Source of the DNA: Russula earlei
Taxonomy: Eukaryota; Basidiomycota; Agaricomycetes; Russulales; Russulaceae
Direction of reading: 5' to 3'
Length of the DNA: 64,000 nt
NCBI GenBank assembly: GCA_025769875.1
Contig: JAGFNK010000016.1
Coordinates: 1 to 64,000, forward strand
The notes below the pieces were generated by a model, which saw nothing but the letters and a program-made list of their open reading frames with translations, had not been told where the DNA came from and did not search any database. Of the stretch, positions 10,546 to 20,202 are shown in pieces (positions within the stretch are counted from its first letter, which is position 1; the number at the start of each line of letters is the position of its first letter). The position numbers and the translations under genes are program-made.

Positions 10546-11070
10546 GAAATGCAACTACAGATAGAGGGATCTCAAGAGGAGGTGCTTAGTCATTGCCACC
10601 CTTTTGGGTCCAACTTGTGGGTTCAACACTATGTGACCCAACCTGGAAACCTCAGAGGAGGGGGTTGACATGCACTCACAGGATTCCCTATATCCTGGTG
10701 CGATTAAGAAAATGGCCAGACTGGGGGTTGAACCCAGGACCTCCTGGATATATACCAGGTGCTCCAACCACTGAGCTACCTAGCCTTGGGTACAGTGAAG
10801 TGGATTAATCTATATGACAGATTGTATATCCAACACATTCTGTGATCAGGGACCATTCACAAGATATGCAACATGTATCTGATGGATACAGAGACATGCA
10901 TTGTCATGGTGTTGTATGGTGGCATGCATGCTTGCCTGTGCTGTGAGAGGTTGTTGTTTGCCCAAGGGGATGGTTAGACTTGTGGTTGAAAAAAAGGGGA
11001 ATGGACAAAAGAGAGAAGGGTGTGAGAAGGGAGAGCTGAGAAGATGACACAAGTGGGGGAACAGAATACA
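10546..11070. other. Unassigned spacer holding a tRNA-like sequence
   Basis: Apart from the tRNA-like cloverleaf at 10713-10785, nothing here matches another part of the window. The last 5 bases (ATACA) are the target duplication of element G1. The region downstream of the cloverleaf on the minus strand could be a SINE body, but no second copy exists here to test that. Confidence 0.4.
10713..10785 (-). tRNA. tRNA-like cloverleaf (non-canonical Ile-UAU or SINE head)
   Basis: The minus strand folds into a full cloverleaf. The acceptor stem GGCTAGG pairs with TCTGGCC with two wobble pairs. The D-arm is GCTC..GAGC, the anticodon stem CCTGG/CCAGG, the T-arm CTGGG TTCAACC CCCAG, and the discriminator base A. 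Internal promoter boxes A (TAGCTCAGTGGTTGG) and B (GGTTCAACCCC) are present and a TTTTC terminator follows directly. The anticodon loop is TATATAT, so position 33 is A where U is nearly universal; the nominal anticodon is UAU. A decayed tRNA gene or the head of a tRNA-derived SINE are both possible. Confidence 0.5.
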
Positions 11071-11568
11071 TGTCACAAGAACCAGTACATCGGACCAGAC
11101 CGGCAACCGGATAAGCCTACCCGGACATGTCTCAAGTTTCCCACGTGTTTTATGACTCCTTTTTGTTAGCCTTGCATGTACCAGACGTTTCCTGCGTGTT
11201 CCAGTTCAATTGCCTCGTCTCCACCTCATGAATACTATTTGATATAGTATCTAATGTGTATATAAGACTGCTATCTGATGAGGACAAGCTCTAAGCTTGT
11301 TCTCCTGTGAAATATCACTGGATTTCGAACTTCAGGACTTGTAGGCTTGCAAGACATCAAGCATCTCGTCTGAAACCCTTGCTACTCATAAGTCTTCTCA
11401 AACGCGAAGACTTATTCGTAGTTCCCCTCTTCTGCGGAACATATTTGCCTTGGCAGTATCATCTCCGAGATCCCCAAAACTCGTGAAGACTTAGTGTCTC
11501 ACTTGACTCGCTGCACTCGTCTCGCGCATGAACTAATTTGTCAGCGACACCACCCCCAGTTGGTGACA
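11071..11568 (+). repeat. 5' LTR of Gypsy-G1
   Basis: It starts TGTCACAAGAACC and ends GTTGGTGACA, so it has TG..CA ends with a longer TGTCAC/GTGACA inverted repeat. It contains the promoter. Compared with the 3' LTR it has more TG and CA where that copy keeps CG. Confidence 0.96.
11259..11303 (+). promoter_or_regulatory. G1 LTR core promoter and transcript 5' end
   Basis: A TATATAAG box lies at 11259-11266. About 30 bp downstream is TAAGCTTGTTCT (11292-11303), which is the exact reverse complement of the primer-binding site at 11571-11582. The distance from the TATA box fits this sequence being the first bases of the genomic RNA. That is inferred from spacing and not measured. Confidence 0.75.
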
Positions 11569-11570
11569 TT

Positions 11571-11582
11571 AGAACAAGCTTA
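11571..11582 (+). other. G1 self-priming primer-binding site
   Basis: AGAACAAGCTTA begins two bases after the 5' LTR. It is perfectly complementary over 12 bases to the predicted RNA 5' end at 11292-11303. No tRNA 3' end (TGG start) fits here. This is the arrangement described for Tf1 and the Tf1/sushi group, where the RNA primes its own reverse transcription. Confidence 0.85.
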
Positions 11583-11648
11583 CCCTCGAACCCTTGACCC
11601 CGAACGCATACACACGCATCCACCCCCGAATACAACGATTTTGAGAAA

Positions 11649-13340
11649 ATGACTTCCATGGCCAGAGACTGGAGGTTCAAAGGACAAGGAAAACCTACAG
11701 AAGAAGGACTAAAGAAACTCAAATGTCCCTTCAAACTGAACCCGGACCTCAACGACACATTCGTTCCTGATGCCTTCAGAGAAAATGCTCATTTCCTCAG
11801 AGTAGGAATAGACAGTGTACCCTGGACCAGGTACTATGCTTATTACAGGAAGGCCAAAGTAGGCCTTGGAACCCTCTACGGCGTATGGTTCGAAATCCGA
11901 TGCCGCAAAGACTACTTCGAGGCCTACCGCGTTGCACGCCCGGCTCTTGGACTGACCTTTGACCCTCTCAAGGGTCTTGATATGGAACAGCTCATCAAAT
12001 CAGGAGAACCAATTCCAAACTCGAAGAACCCGTCCTGCGCGCCAACCCCCGGACCTGCACCCGCCAAACCTATGGAACAAGAACCCCAGACCACGACACA
12101 ACTTTTCGTCGCAGCCAACGAACCAGAAGAACCACCCATGCAGATACCTCAACAACTCGCGTTGTCCGGAACAGCGCAGGCGTACCCACGACTATCCTTG
12201 TTCCAAGGTTTCAAAGGACGCGAAAGACAACCTCCAAGCCCAGACCCCGATGACTACGGCACATATGCCATGTATGACCACGACGCACGCCCCTCTGACA
12301 ACGGTAAACTTGAAGGCGTCCCACCCAAGGCCTTCAACAGCGATCGCGCGCGCACCCACGCATTCCTCACCGCATTTCGACGCTTCATGAGGATGAATTT
12401 TGACAGCAAAATTGCTCAAAATCCTATTAAGAAATGTGCTTATTTCTTATCATTAATGGAAGGACCTCGCATCGACGGTTGGGTCGAAGCTATGGACGAA
12501 TGGCTTGAAAAGGTCATGCTCGATCCAGAGGAAATTCCCTTTGGCCTCACTGCTTGGCAAGCCATGGAGCAGCAATTCAAACGAGCATTTACCGACTATG
12601 CCAAATGCGAGCGCGCACAAGACCAGTTACAAGAACTCAAAATGAAGGACAATAACTTGGACGAATATATAGCTAACTTTGAACTATTAGCTCGACGAGG
12701 ATCTCTACATACAGATGACCCAATGGTCATGCGTCTATTTGCGTGTGGCCTCCCCAAACCATTGGTAGAAGCAATCATCAGTCAAGAAGACCCGACCACT
12801 TTCCAAGAATGGATGTCCGGCGCCCAGAAGCAACATCGCATCTGGATGCGCAAACATGCAGTCCTCACTGACCACGCCAACACCCACAACAGAAACACCA
12901 ACACCAATCGCCCCTGGGCCCGCCTCTTGAATTGGGGTGCACGCGGCAACACCACCAACAACGCTACCGCACCACGCGCATGCCTTCCACTGCGCGACCC
13001 AAACGCGATGGACACAAGCGCGGGCGCAGCACGCAAAGCGATCACCGAAGCTGACAAGGAAAAACATCGCGCCAAAGGGAGATGTTTTCACTGCTCAAAA
13101 CAAGGACACCTCGCTAGAGACTGCCCCACAAAACCCAAACGCGAACCGACACGCACACGCGCAGCAGAAGTGACCACCACCACATCCGAATCCTCCGTTG
13201 TCGAAATCATTGAAGAAAGTGCAACAGCCAAAGTCGCAAAGGCTGCCAAAGCCCTTTCTAAAGAAGAAAGAGAGGAATTCATTAGGATGTTGAATGGAGA
13301 GACTGATGACGATGAAGAAAAGGATTTTTCGGATGCCTGA
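11649..13340 (+). CDS. gag: Gag of Gypsy-G1
   Basis: The 563-residue ORF is intact from ATG at 11649 to TGA at 13338. The N-terminal 100 residues (MARDWRFKGQGKP, PWTRYYAYYRKAK) are shared with the remnant at 7838-8131. A proline-rich linker follows. The capsid-like retrotransposon Gag helical region runs from about residue 220 to 390, with a CLDEYIANFELLARRG-like segment. One CCHC zinc knuckle, CFHCSKQGHLARDC, sits near residue 479, and the tail is acidic. Gag packages the RNA into cytoplasmic particles. Pol lies in the -1 frame and its frame is already open before the gag stop, which suggests a -1 frameshift, though no classic slippery heptamer is visible. Gag is the only G1 gene without a stop or frameshift. 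Confidence 0.93.
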   Translation: MTSMARDWRFKGQGKPTEEGLKKLKCPFKLNPDLNDTFVPDAFRENAHFLRVGIDSVPWTRYYAYYRKAKVGLGTLYGVWFEIRCRKDYFEAYRVARPALGLTFDPLKGLDMEQLIKSGEPIPNSKNPSCAPTPGPAPAKPMEQEPQTTTQLFVAANEPEEPPMQIPQQLALSGTAQAYPRLSLFQGFKGRERQPPSPDPDDYGTYAMYDHDARPSDNGKLEGVPPKAFNSDRARTHAFLTAFRRFMRMNFDSKIAQNPIKKCAYFLSLMEGPRIDGWVEAMDEWLEKVMLDPEEIPFGLTAWQAMEQQFKRAFTDYAKCERAQDQLQELKMKDNNLDEYIANFELLARRGSLHTDDPMVMRLFACGLPKPLVEAIISQEDPTTFQEWMSGAQKQHRIWMRKHAVLTDHANTHNRNTNTNRPWARLLNWGARGNTTNNATAPRACLPLRDPNAMDTSAGAARKAITEADKEKHRAKGRCFHCSKQGHLARDCPTKPKREPTRTRAAEVTTTTSESSVVEIIEESATAKVAKAAKALSKEEREEFIRMLNGETDDDEEKDFSDA

Positions 13341-13345
13341 GCATA

Positions 13346-14638
13346 TTGGCGATCGCTTGGGCCTTAGGTACCAATGTACATAAAATTACAAAAAGAAAGT
13401 CAATGCAGGTCAATTTGACTATGTACGTTGGAACCTCAAAAGCCGAAAAGAAAACCACATTAATCGATAGCGGAGCAACTGAATGCTTCATATCCCCCAA
13501 ATTAACCAAACAACTCCAATTGAAAACACGAAAATTGTTAACACCTAGAGTGGTGAAAAACGTTGACAACACTCCTAATCGCCTAGGAAAGGTCACTCAA
13601 GCGGTAGACTTGGAGTTAAAACTACTGGGACAAAAAAGCAAACACCAATTCCTTGTAGCAGACATCGGACAAGACGATCTGATTTTGGGATACCCCTTCC
13701 TCGAATCAACGAATCCCAAGATCAACTGGACCAATGGAACATTGATGGGAAGAATAACCTTGTCCGGAGATGAAGGAACACCAGAATGGATAAAGAATAT
13801 CGCACAATGGGAAGAAGGCGATGAACTCTGGGTGCAAACACAACTACGAAAAACTACAATTGCCCAACAATTAGCGGAATCCCAAGTACAATCAAAACAA
13901 CTGACCTGGCAACAAATAGTCCCTCTCCAATATCATGCTTATGGCCAAGTCTTTGAAGAACAAAAATCGGAAAGATTCCCTGGACCAAGAAAATGGGATC
14001 ATGCTATCGATCTTAAACCCAATGCCCCTACGACAATCAATTGCAGAGTATACCCCCTCTCACCCAAGGAGAAGGAAGAACAAGGAAAATTTCTTGAACA
14101 AAACCTACGATTAAAGCAAATCAGAAGATCCAACTCACCATATGCAAGTGGCTTCTTTTTGATCAAAAAGAAGGACGGCAAATTTCAACCAGTACAAGAC
14201 TATAGAAACCTGAATATATGGACCATACCCAACGTCTACCCACTCCCCTTAATCCCAGAATTGATACATGCCCTAGCAGGCAAAGAACTTTTTACTAAAT
14301 TCGATATCAGATGGGGCTACAACAACATCAGGATTAAAGAAGGAGACGAATGGAAAGCAGCCTTCAAAACCAGCGACGGACTATTTGAACCAACGGTAAT
14401 GTTCTTCGGATTGACTAACTCCCCAGCAACCTTCCAGACAATGATGGACGACATCTTTCAAGAAGAACTTGCTCAAGGATGGCTGAAGATTTATATGGAC
14501 GACATCATCATCGCCACAGAAAATGATGAAGAAAAACATAAATCTAAAGTTAACCACATCCTGTCAAAATTGAAACAACACGATCTATATCTTAAACCAG
14601 AAAATGCCAATTCCACAAAAGAAAAGTCAAATACCTAG
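13346..14638 (+). pseudogene. pol: Pol part 1: protease and reverse transcriptase of G1
   Basis: The frame opens before gag ends. The protease active site LIDSGATE is intact near residue 40. The reverse transcriptase has the expected blocks: VQDYRNLN, FDIRWGYNNIRIKEGDE, FGLTNSPATFQ and the catalytic YMDDIIIATE. The frame then breaks at about 14600-14604, in the AAAA run after KPE; one A appears lost, so the reading falls into the wrong frame and stops at 14638. The rest of the polymerase continues in the next frame. With RNase H and integrase it makes the polyprotein that copies and integrates the element. Confidence 0.93.
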
Positions 14639-15357
14639 GAGTAATCATTGGTGAAGGAAAAATCACCATGGACCCAGTAAAAGTCAAAGGAATTGGAGAC
14701 TGGCCTACACCAAAAACATTAAAAGAAGTTCGGAGCTTCCTCGGGTTCTGCAACTTCTACCGCAATTTCATCCCGAATTTCTCAATTAAAGCCAGACCAC
14801 TCAACGACTTAACAAACAAGAGTAAACAATGGGAATGGACACCCAAAGAGCAACAAGCATTCCAATCACTAAAAGATACATGCGTATCCTACCCAGTTCT
14901 TCAAACTCCAGATTGGACCAAACAATTCATCCTTGACACCGATGCATCAGGATTTGCCATAGGAGCAGTTATTTCCCAAGAATATGAAGATGGACTCCAT
15001 CCTATAGCATTCTATTCAAGAACACTACTAGACGTGGAAAGAAATTACGATGCACACGATAAAGAACTAGCTGCTGTCATTTTTGGCCTAAAAAGTGGTC
15101 GACCATTCTTCCTGGGTGCAGAAAAGCCTGTCCGGATAAGGACAGACCACAAGAATCTTACATACTTTAAAGAACCACAGAAACTAACAGGACGGCAAGC
15201 AAGATGGATGCAATATATGCAAGATTTTAACTTAATTATGGAACACATCCCAGGACACACCAATACAATTGCTGATACACTTTCTCGTCGCAAAGACCTT
15301 AACAAGGGGGTAGAAGAACAAAAAACCATCCTCCTCCCACCTGAAATATTCACATGA
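14604..15357 (+). pseudogene. pol: Pol part 2: RT connection and RNase H of G1
   Basis: After the frameshift the family motifs resume: YLGVIIGEGKITMDP, then GDWPTPKTLKEVRSFLGFCN and YRNFIPNFS. RNase H follows with all four acidic catalytic residues visible in DTDASGFAIG, DKELAAV, RTDHKNL and NTIADTLSR. The stop at 15355-15357 is TGA between two conserved segments in the same frame, and a CGA-to-TGA change would explain it. Confidence 0.92.
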
Positions 15358-16266
15358 AAAATCTATCTACCCAACAAACTAGACAAACAACGAGAAATCC
15401 TACGGCAATTTCATGATGCCCCACCCGCAGGACACCCCGGAATAGCCAACACATGGGACCTAGTCAAACAACACTACGAAGGACCCAGACTACGACAATT
15501 GGTAGAACAATGCGTAAAAGGCTGTGCCAAGTGCCAAGAATCCAAAACCAATTTACCAAGAAAGAAAGCCACAACCTTCCCACTCGACACACACGTCGAA
15601 CAAGGCCCCTTTCAATACGTATCGATGGACCTCATCACTGATTTACCAAGATCAGAAGGATTCGACAGCATCCTCACCATTGTCAATCAAGGATGTTCTA
15701 AAGCGACTAAATTCATCCCTTGTAACAAAATGATCAACGGAACAGGTGTCGCACACGAATATCTGAAACACCTCGTACCTTGGTTTGGTGTCCCTAAAAG
15801 AATCATATCTGACAGAGACCCCCGATTTGCATCAAACTTCTCTAGAGCATTATGTAAAAGCTTAGGCATCAAACAAAATGTGTCCACTGCATTTCACCCT
15901 CAAACCGATGGACAAACCAAAAGAATGAATGCCTGGCTAGAACAATACTTGAGACCCTGGACCGCAACCCATCCACACTCCTGGGCAAAAATGCTTCCCA
16001 TTGCAGAATATGCACATAACTCATGGAAACATGAAACATCACGACGATCACCACATGAACTCCTCATGGGATTTAAACCTCAAATTGACATAAATCTCGA
16101 AGACAACAACGTTCCCGCCTCAACCAATCGACTCAAAGTACTAGAACAATCTAGACACGATGCACAACAACTTCTAGAACGAAAACAACAACCCTCCAGA
16201 CCTGATAACCTGGAAATGAAAGAAGGAACCCTCGTATGGTTAGAAGGCAAAAACCTCAAGACATGA
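15358..16266 (+). pseudogene. pol: Pol part 3: integrase of G1, catalytic Glu lost
   Basis: The same frame continues past the TGA. The HHCC zinc-binding region is visible in HDAPPAGHPG and CVKGCAKC. The core has the first Asp in SMDLITD and the second in SDRDPRF. Thirty-five residues after the second Asp, where the catalytic Glu is expected, the sequence reads QTDGQTKRMN, with Lys (AAA, 15919-15921) in place of Glu. One G-to-A change explains it, and the opposite strand would have been a TCG-to-TTG change. The frame then meets a second TGA at 16264-16266. Confidence 0.92.
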
Positions 16267-16848
16267 GGAAACCGCAAGCTGACCCCAAAACGTTATGGAC
16301 CCTTTCCCATCGTAAAGAAGATTTCCAAAGTCACTTACCAACTCCAACTTCCACCATCCATGAAAATACACAACGTCTTCCATGTCAATCTACTTCTACC
16401 ATATATAGAAACGGAAGAATACGGCACGCCATTTACACGACCTCCTCCGATCATTGATAACGAAGAAGAATATGAGGTCGAGGCCATTCTAGATGCCAGA
16501 AGGTTTGGACGAACACGTAAACTTCAGTATCTCGTACACTGGAAAGGTTACCCATCATCAGATGACTCATGGGTCGACCACCATGACCTCAACGCCCCCA
16601 GACTCCTCAAGGAATTCTACTCCTGCTACGGCTGGATGACCCAATGTATAAAAAGACTACCAATCCCAATCAACACTCCCCATCACTCCATTCTCCTCAC
16701 TCCAACATGTCCTCCAACGCTAACTCACCCACCACCTCTTCCGCTACTCTCGTCCCTACTCCTCCACACTCCCCAACTCTTATCCCCCTACCAATCTCTA
16801 GAGAACCATCTCCATCCATGGCTGCAACTATCAACGCTCGACTCTTAA
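16267..16848 (+). pseudogene. pol: Pol part 4: integrase C-terminus and chromodomain of G1
   Basis: Past the second TGA the frame gives the LTPKRYGPFPI and HNVFHVNLLLPY segments typical of chromovirus integrases. A chromodomain follows at about 16480-16640 (YEVEAILDAR, LQYLVHWKGY, SWVDHHDL). Chromodomains of this kind are thought to steer integration toward marked chromatin. The two usual aromatic cage positions, the Y of YEVE and the W of VHWKGY, are present. The last 60 codons are proline-rich and overlap ORF3 in another frame. Confidence 0.92.
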
Positions 16849-17963
16849 TACGACATGCAGCACAACATGCAGCAATGATAGCGCAAGCCCAAGAACTTTG
16901 GCACGAAGAAACTCTGCCCACCATACTACGAGCCTTCGGCAATCGCTCCCCCACCAGAGGAACTGACTCCTCAATTGCCCATAGCCCATCCTATCACGTT
17001 CGTTCCCCCTCTCCTGACCCCATCCCAATTCCTCCTCGACTCGACACACCCATCCCCCAACAACCAATTAATTTGGTACTCCTTAACGAAAACTTTGTCC
17101 CAATACCCCCAAGAAACAATGACACTCCCCCACCAGCTTACATAGCACCTATAGCTCCGGGAACAGACACTACGGCTGAACTGCGTGAACTGGGAGACGG
17201 CTGGATGGAAGGAACTCTAGGACTTGATGTGCTGATCCCTGACCCTGGCAACGAAGACGATACCATTCCCCCGTGATTCGTTCTGCCCGATCTGGTCAAT
17301 GGGTTCCCTTCCATCACCGCAACATACGGTCCCGGATGTCCTACTCACCGAGTCTCGATTTGAGCTCGTGCTGACCCCTATCCTTGTCCCCTCCTCACTA
17401 CAAAAGACGCCTTCGTGTTCCAAGAAGGGCTCAGACACACCAAGGCCGTCAACGAAGCCCTCACCTTCGAGCAAGACTTGTCCCTTGAAGCCGAAGTCCT
17501 TCGATATCGATTCGCCATAAAGAAAGCACGACAGATGGCCAATCAACTCATGATGGCTAGAGGACGTCACCACGACATGCTGTGGGAAATTCGGGACAGC
17601 GAGGTCAAATTGGCCAGAGCTAACGCCAAAACCCGACTCAAACCCAGAATCCTATTCCAATCCATGCCGCAACTAACCGAACAGGAACACAAAGATGCCA
17701 AAGAAGCGATCATGGATCCTTGGTATCAATTCTCCCCCCGTACTACCGACAAATGCTCCTGGTGTCTTGATGGAGGACACGACACCATCGATTGTCCCAA
17801 AATCACTACCTGCATTCTCTGCAATCGCCACGGACACAAGGCAGATCTTTGCAGAACCCCACATCGATGCTGTAAAATGTCCAAAATATGTTGAGTTTGT
17901 CAAGACCAACTCCACTACCATACCCATCACTGCATCTCTAACGTCCACCCCTACACAGGTTAG
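16644..17963 (+). pseudogene. ORF3 of G1: zinc-knuckle protein in the env position
   Basis: One frame (start MYKKTTNPNQ, or MSSNANS 20 codons later) runs to TAG at 17961, 439 codons, broken only by TGA at 17274, about 17361 and about 17892. Each TGA is one transition from CGA. The first 150 codons are Pro/Ser rich. Next comes a helical, charged stretch that could form a coiled coil (FEQDLSLEAEVLRYRF). Last are two perfect C-x2-C-x4-H-x4-C knuckles (CSWCLDGGHDTIDC, CILCNRHGHKADLC) and a third, looser one after the last TGA. The ORF overlaps the end of pol. No signal peptide or membrane segment is seen, so it is not an envelope protein. A nucleic-acid chaperone or second Gag-like role is an inference. 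Confidence 0.8.
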
Positions 17964-17967
17964 ACCT

Positions 17968-17981
17968 TAACAAGGGGGTAA
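17968..17981 (+). other. G1 polypurine tract
   Basis: The purine-rich AACAAGGGGGTAA lies directly before the 3' LTR at 17982, the place where plus-strand DNA synthesis is primed in LTR elements. Confidence 0.75.
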
Positions 17982-18479
17982 TGTCACAAGAACCGGTACA
18001 TCGGACTGGACCGGCAACCGGATAAGCCTACCCGGACATGTCTCAAGTTTCCCATGTGTTTTATGACTCCTTTTTGTTAGCCTCGCATGTACCAGACGTT
18101 TCCTGCGTGTTCCAGTTCGATCGCCTCGCCTCCACCTCATGAATACTATTTGATATAGTATCTAATGTGTATATAAGACTGCTATCTGACGAGGACAAGC
18201 TCTAAGCTTGTTCTCCTGTGAAATATCACTGGATTTCGAACTTCAGGACTTGTAGGCTTGCAAGACATCAAGCATCTCATCTGAAACCCTTGCTACTCAT
18301 AAGTCTTCTCAAATGCGAAGACTTATTCGTAGTTCCCCTCTTCCGCGGAACATATTTGCCTTGGCAGTATCGTCTCCGAGATCCCCGAAACTCGTGAAGA
18401 CTTAGTGTCTCACTCGACTCGCTGCGCTCGTCTCGCACATGAACTAATTTGTCAGCAACACCGCCCCCAGCTGGTGACA
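17982..18479 (+). repeat. 3' LTR of Gypsy-G1
   Basis: It has the same 498 bp length as the 5' LTR, starts TGTCACAAGAACC and ends GCTGGTGACA, and is followed by the second copy of ATACA. It is the more CG-rich of the pair. Confidence 0.96.
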
Positions 18480-18996
18480 ATACAGGCAGCAGAGGCTGGG
18501 AGGTGAAAATTGTGGTGCAGTGGTGGTTTGTGAACAACATGCAGGCAAGGACAGACACAGAGTGATGCTACCCAGGAGACAACAGTAACAGGCAATGGAG
18601 CAACAACAGGGTGATGGTGATAGACTGGTGGCTAGGGTTGACTGTGGGACAGGGTGGATGGGGCAAAGATGCAGGTGATGGGCAAGAACAACAAGCAGCA
18701 CAGTGGTGGCAACTAGTGGTATTGGGCCTAGGGCAGCAGACAAAGTGAAGATTGCAGTGGTGGTGGTTGGTGGGACAGGGCTTGAGGCAATGGACAACAC
18801 TAAGATGTTGACAGGTGGAAGTGCAGCCCTGGGGTAACAGGGCACAAGGCCAGGGTCAGAGACAGCAATAGTTTGGTAGCTGACAAGGTTGCAACGGTGG
18901 CAGCAACATGGTACAGAAGTGGTGGCAGCAATGTGTGAGGCCAAGACCTTGGTGGCCAAGCTTGAGACTATGGGACAATGAATGACAATGAGTCAC
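18480..18996. repeat. Degenerate low-complexity sequence (RNN/NNY type)
   Basis: A purine-rich plus strand with short TGG/CAG/GCA-like words gives a stop-poor Ser/Thr/Ala/Pro frame on the minus strand (18444-18959). It resembles the sequences at 29588-30095 and 57994-58632, and the GC-rich interior of the TA elements, but with almost no CG. It is probably one side of an old block later split by the hAT element. Confidence 0.5.
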
Positions 18997-20202
18997 TAAG
19001 GTGTGACTCGGGTACGGGTGACACCATGACAATTTGGTCACAGGTAGGCACGGGTACGGGTATGGTTTTAAATTTGTCACACCTGTGCAACACTGCACCC
19101 TTATCAGCCAGGTTTACAGGTATTGAAAGCACTATTCAAGAGTCTCCTGCCACAGGGTGACAGCTTGCACAGGCTCAGGACCAGCCCAAATGGAAGCGAT
19201 TGTTGATCACAATCGTGAGAAAACTGGTGAGCGCAACTCGGACTCAGCGGCCGCCTCCCTTTACGTGAAGACGGCACTTAGTGCCATGTTTGCAAAGTCA
19301 TATGACATGGGTCAGAAGGGTCAGTTCATCGAGATCTGGCTGGATCATATAAAGGTGAGCAAATTATCTTCAACATCTCACTTGTTGCTCATGCCTCACA
19401 ATTTGGGGTCAAAGTCCTCAGCAAAGTCATCATGCTCTTCACAGCAGACTTCAGCATCGACCTTTTCCTTTGCCAGTGCAGTCAAGTCGAGCACCAAGGC
19501 ACTCCAGCGTGGAGTCAAACGTAGCATCACAAATGGCTTGAAGGCAATCACCCAGCCTCTCAAGCACGCAAAGCATGTGGCATCCAATGCCACCTCCACA
19601 CCCGTCAAAAGCAAACAAGAAGCGGAGCAAGCACTGATGATGGATGATCATATGAGTATCAGCAGCAACAGTGCAACCGGTGATGCTATTGAGATTGAAT
19701 CAGATAATGAGGAGCTTGAAAAAGACCTCCGTATGTCGTTTCATTATCATTTTTTACCTCTTTTGCTTACTTGGACACTAGAAGACGCAAAGAAGTCATG
19801 GCGGTCCCCCATCTACATGTTTTTCAAGCCCAACATCTCTATTCAAATTCACAAAAACCGTGTCTCCCACTTCTTCACCTGTTTGTCAAAACATTGCAAG
19901 ACAGGCTCGAAAGGCATTCGGCGCTATCAAGATAAGGGCAACAAATCTTCAACTGCGAATCTCAAGCACCACGCCATCCGATGCTTTGGTGAGGATGTGG
20001 TGAATGCAGCTATGAAGGGCGAGGCTGCTAGTGAAGGCCGCACTGGCAACATATTTGCAGCATTTGCCCACCAAGGACAGCAGCCTGTCACGTACTCACA
20101 TTGAGCACACATGAACACAGAATTTCGGTAAGTAGTACTTATTATCAGCTAAATGCTCTATTCTAAACACGTTGAACAGCACGCACATTGCAAAATGGGT
20201 GG

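Larger units (their letters stand above)
11071..18479 (+). mobile_element. Gypsy-G1, complete chromovirus (Tf1/sushi type)
   Basis: This 7,409 bp element has 498 bp LTRs at both ends, a 5 bp duplication ATACA (11066-11070, 18480-18484), a self-complementary primer site, gag, pol (protease, reverse transcriptase, RNase H, integrase, chromodomain), a third ORF and a polypurine tract. It is the only LTR element here without insertions. It is inactive: pol has a one-base deletion and two TGA stops, ORF3 has three TGA stops, and the catalytic Glu of integrase is changed to Lys. The LTRs differ at about 20 of 498 positions, all transitions. Confidence 0.96.

Noticed and set aside
13346..17963. Alternative genetic code or stop readthrough explaining the TGA codons
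   Set aside because: Expected residues at the TGA sites are mainly Arg, the same elements also have frameshifts and active-site losses, and CpG decay explains them more simply.
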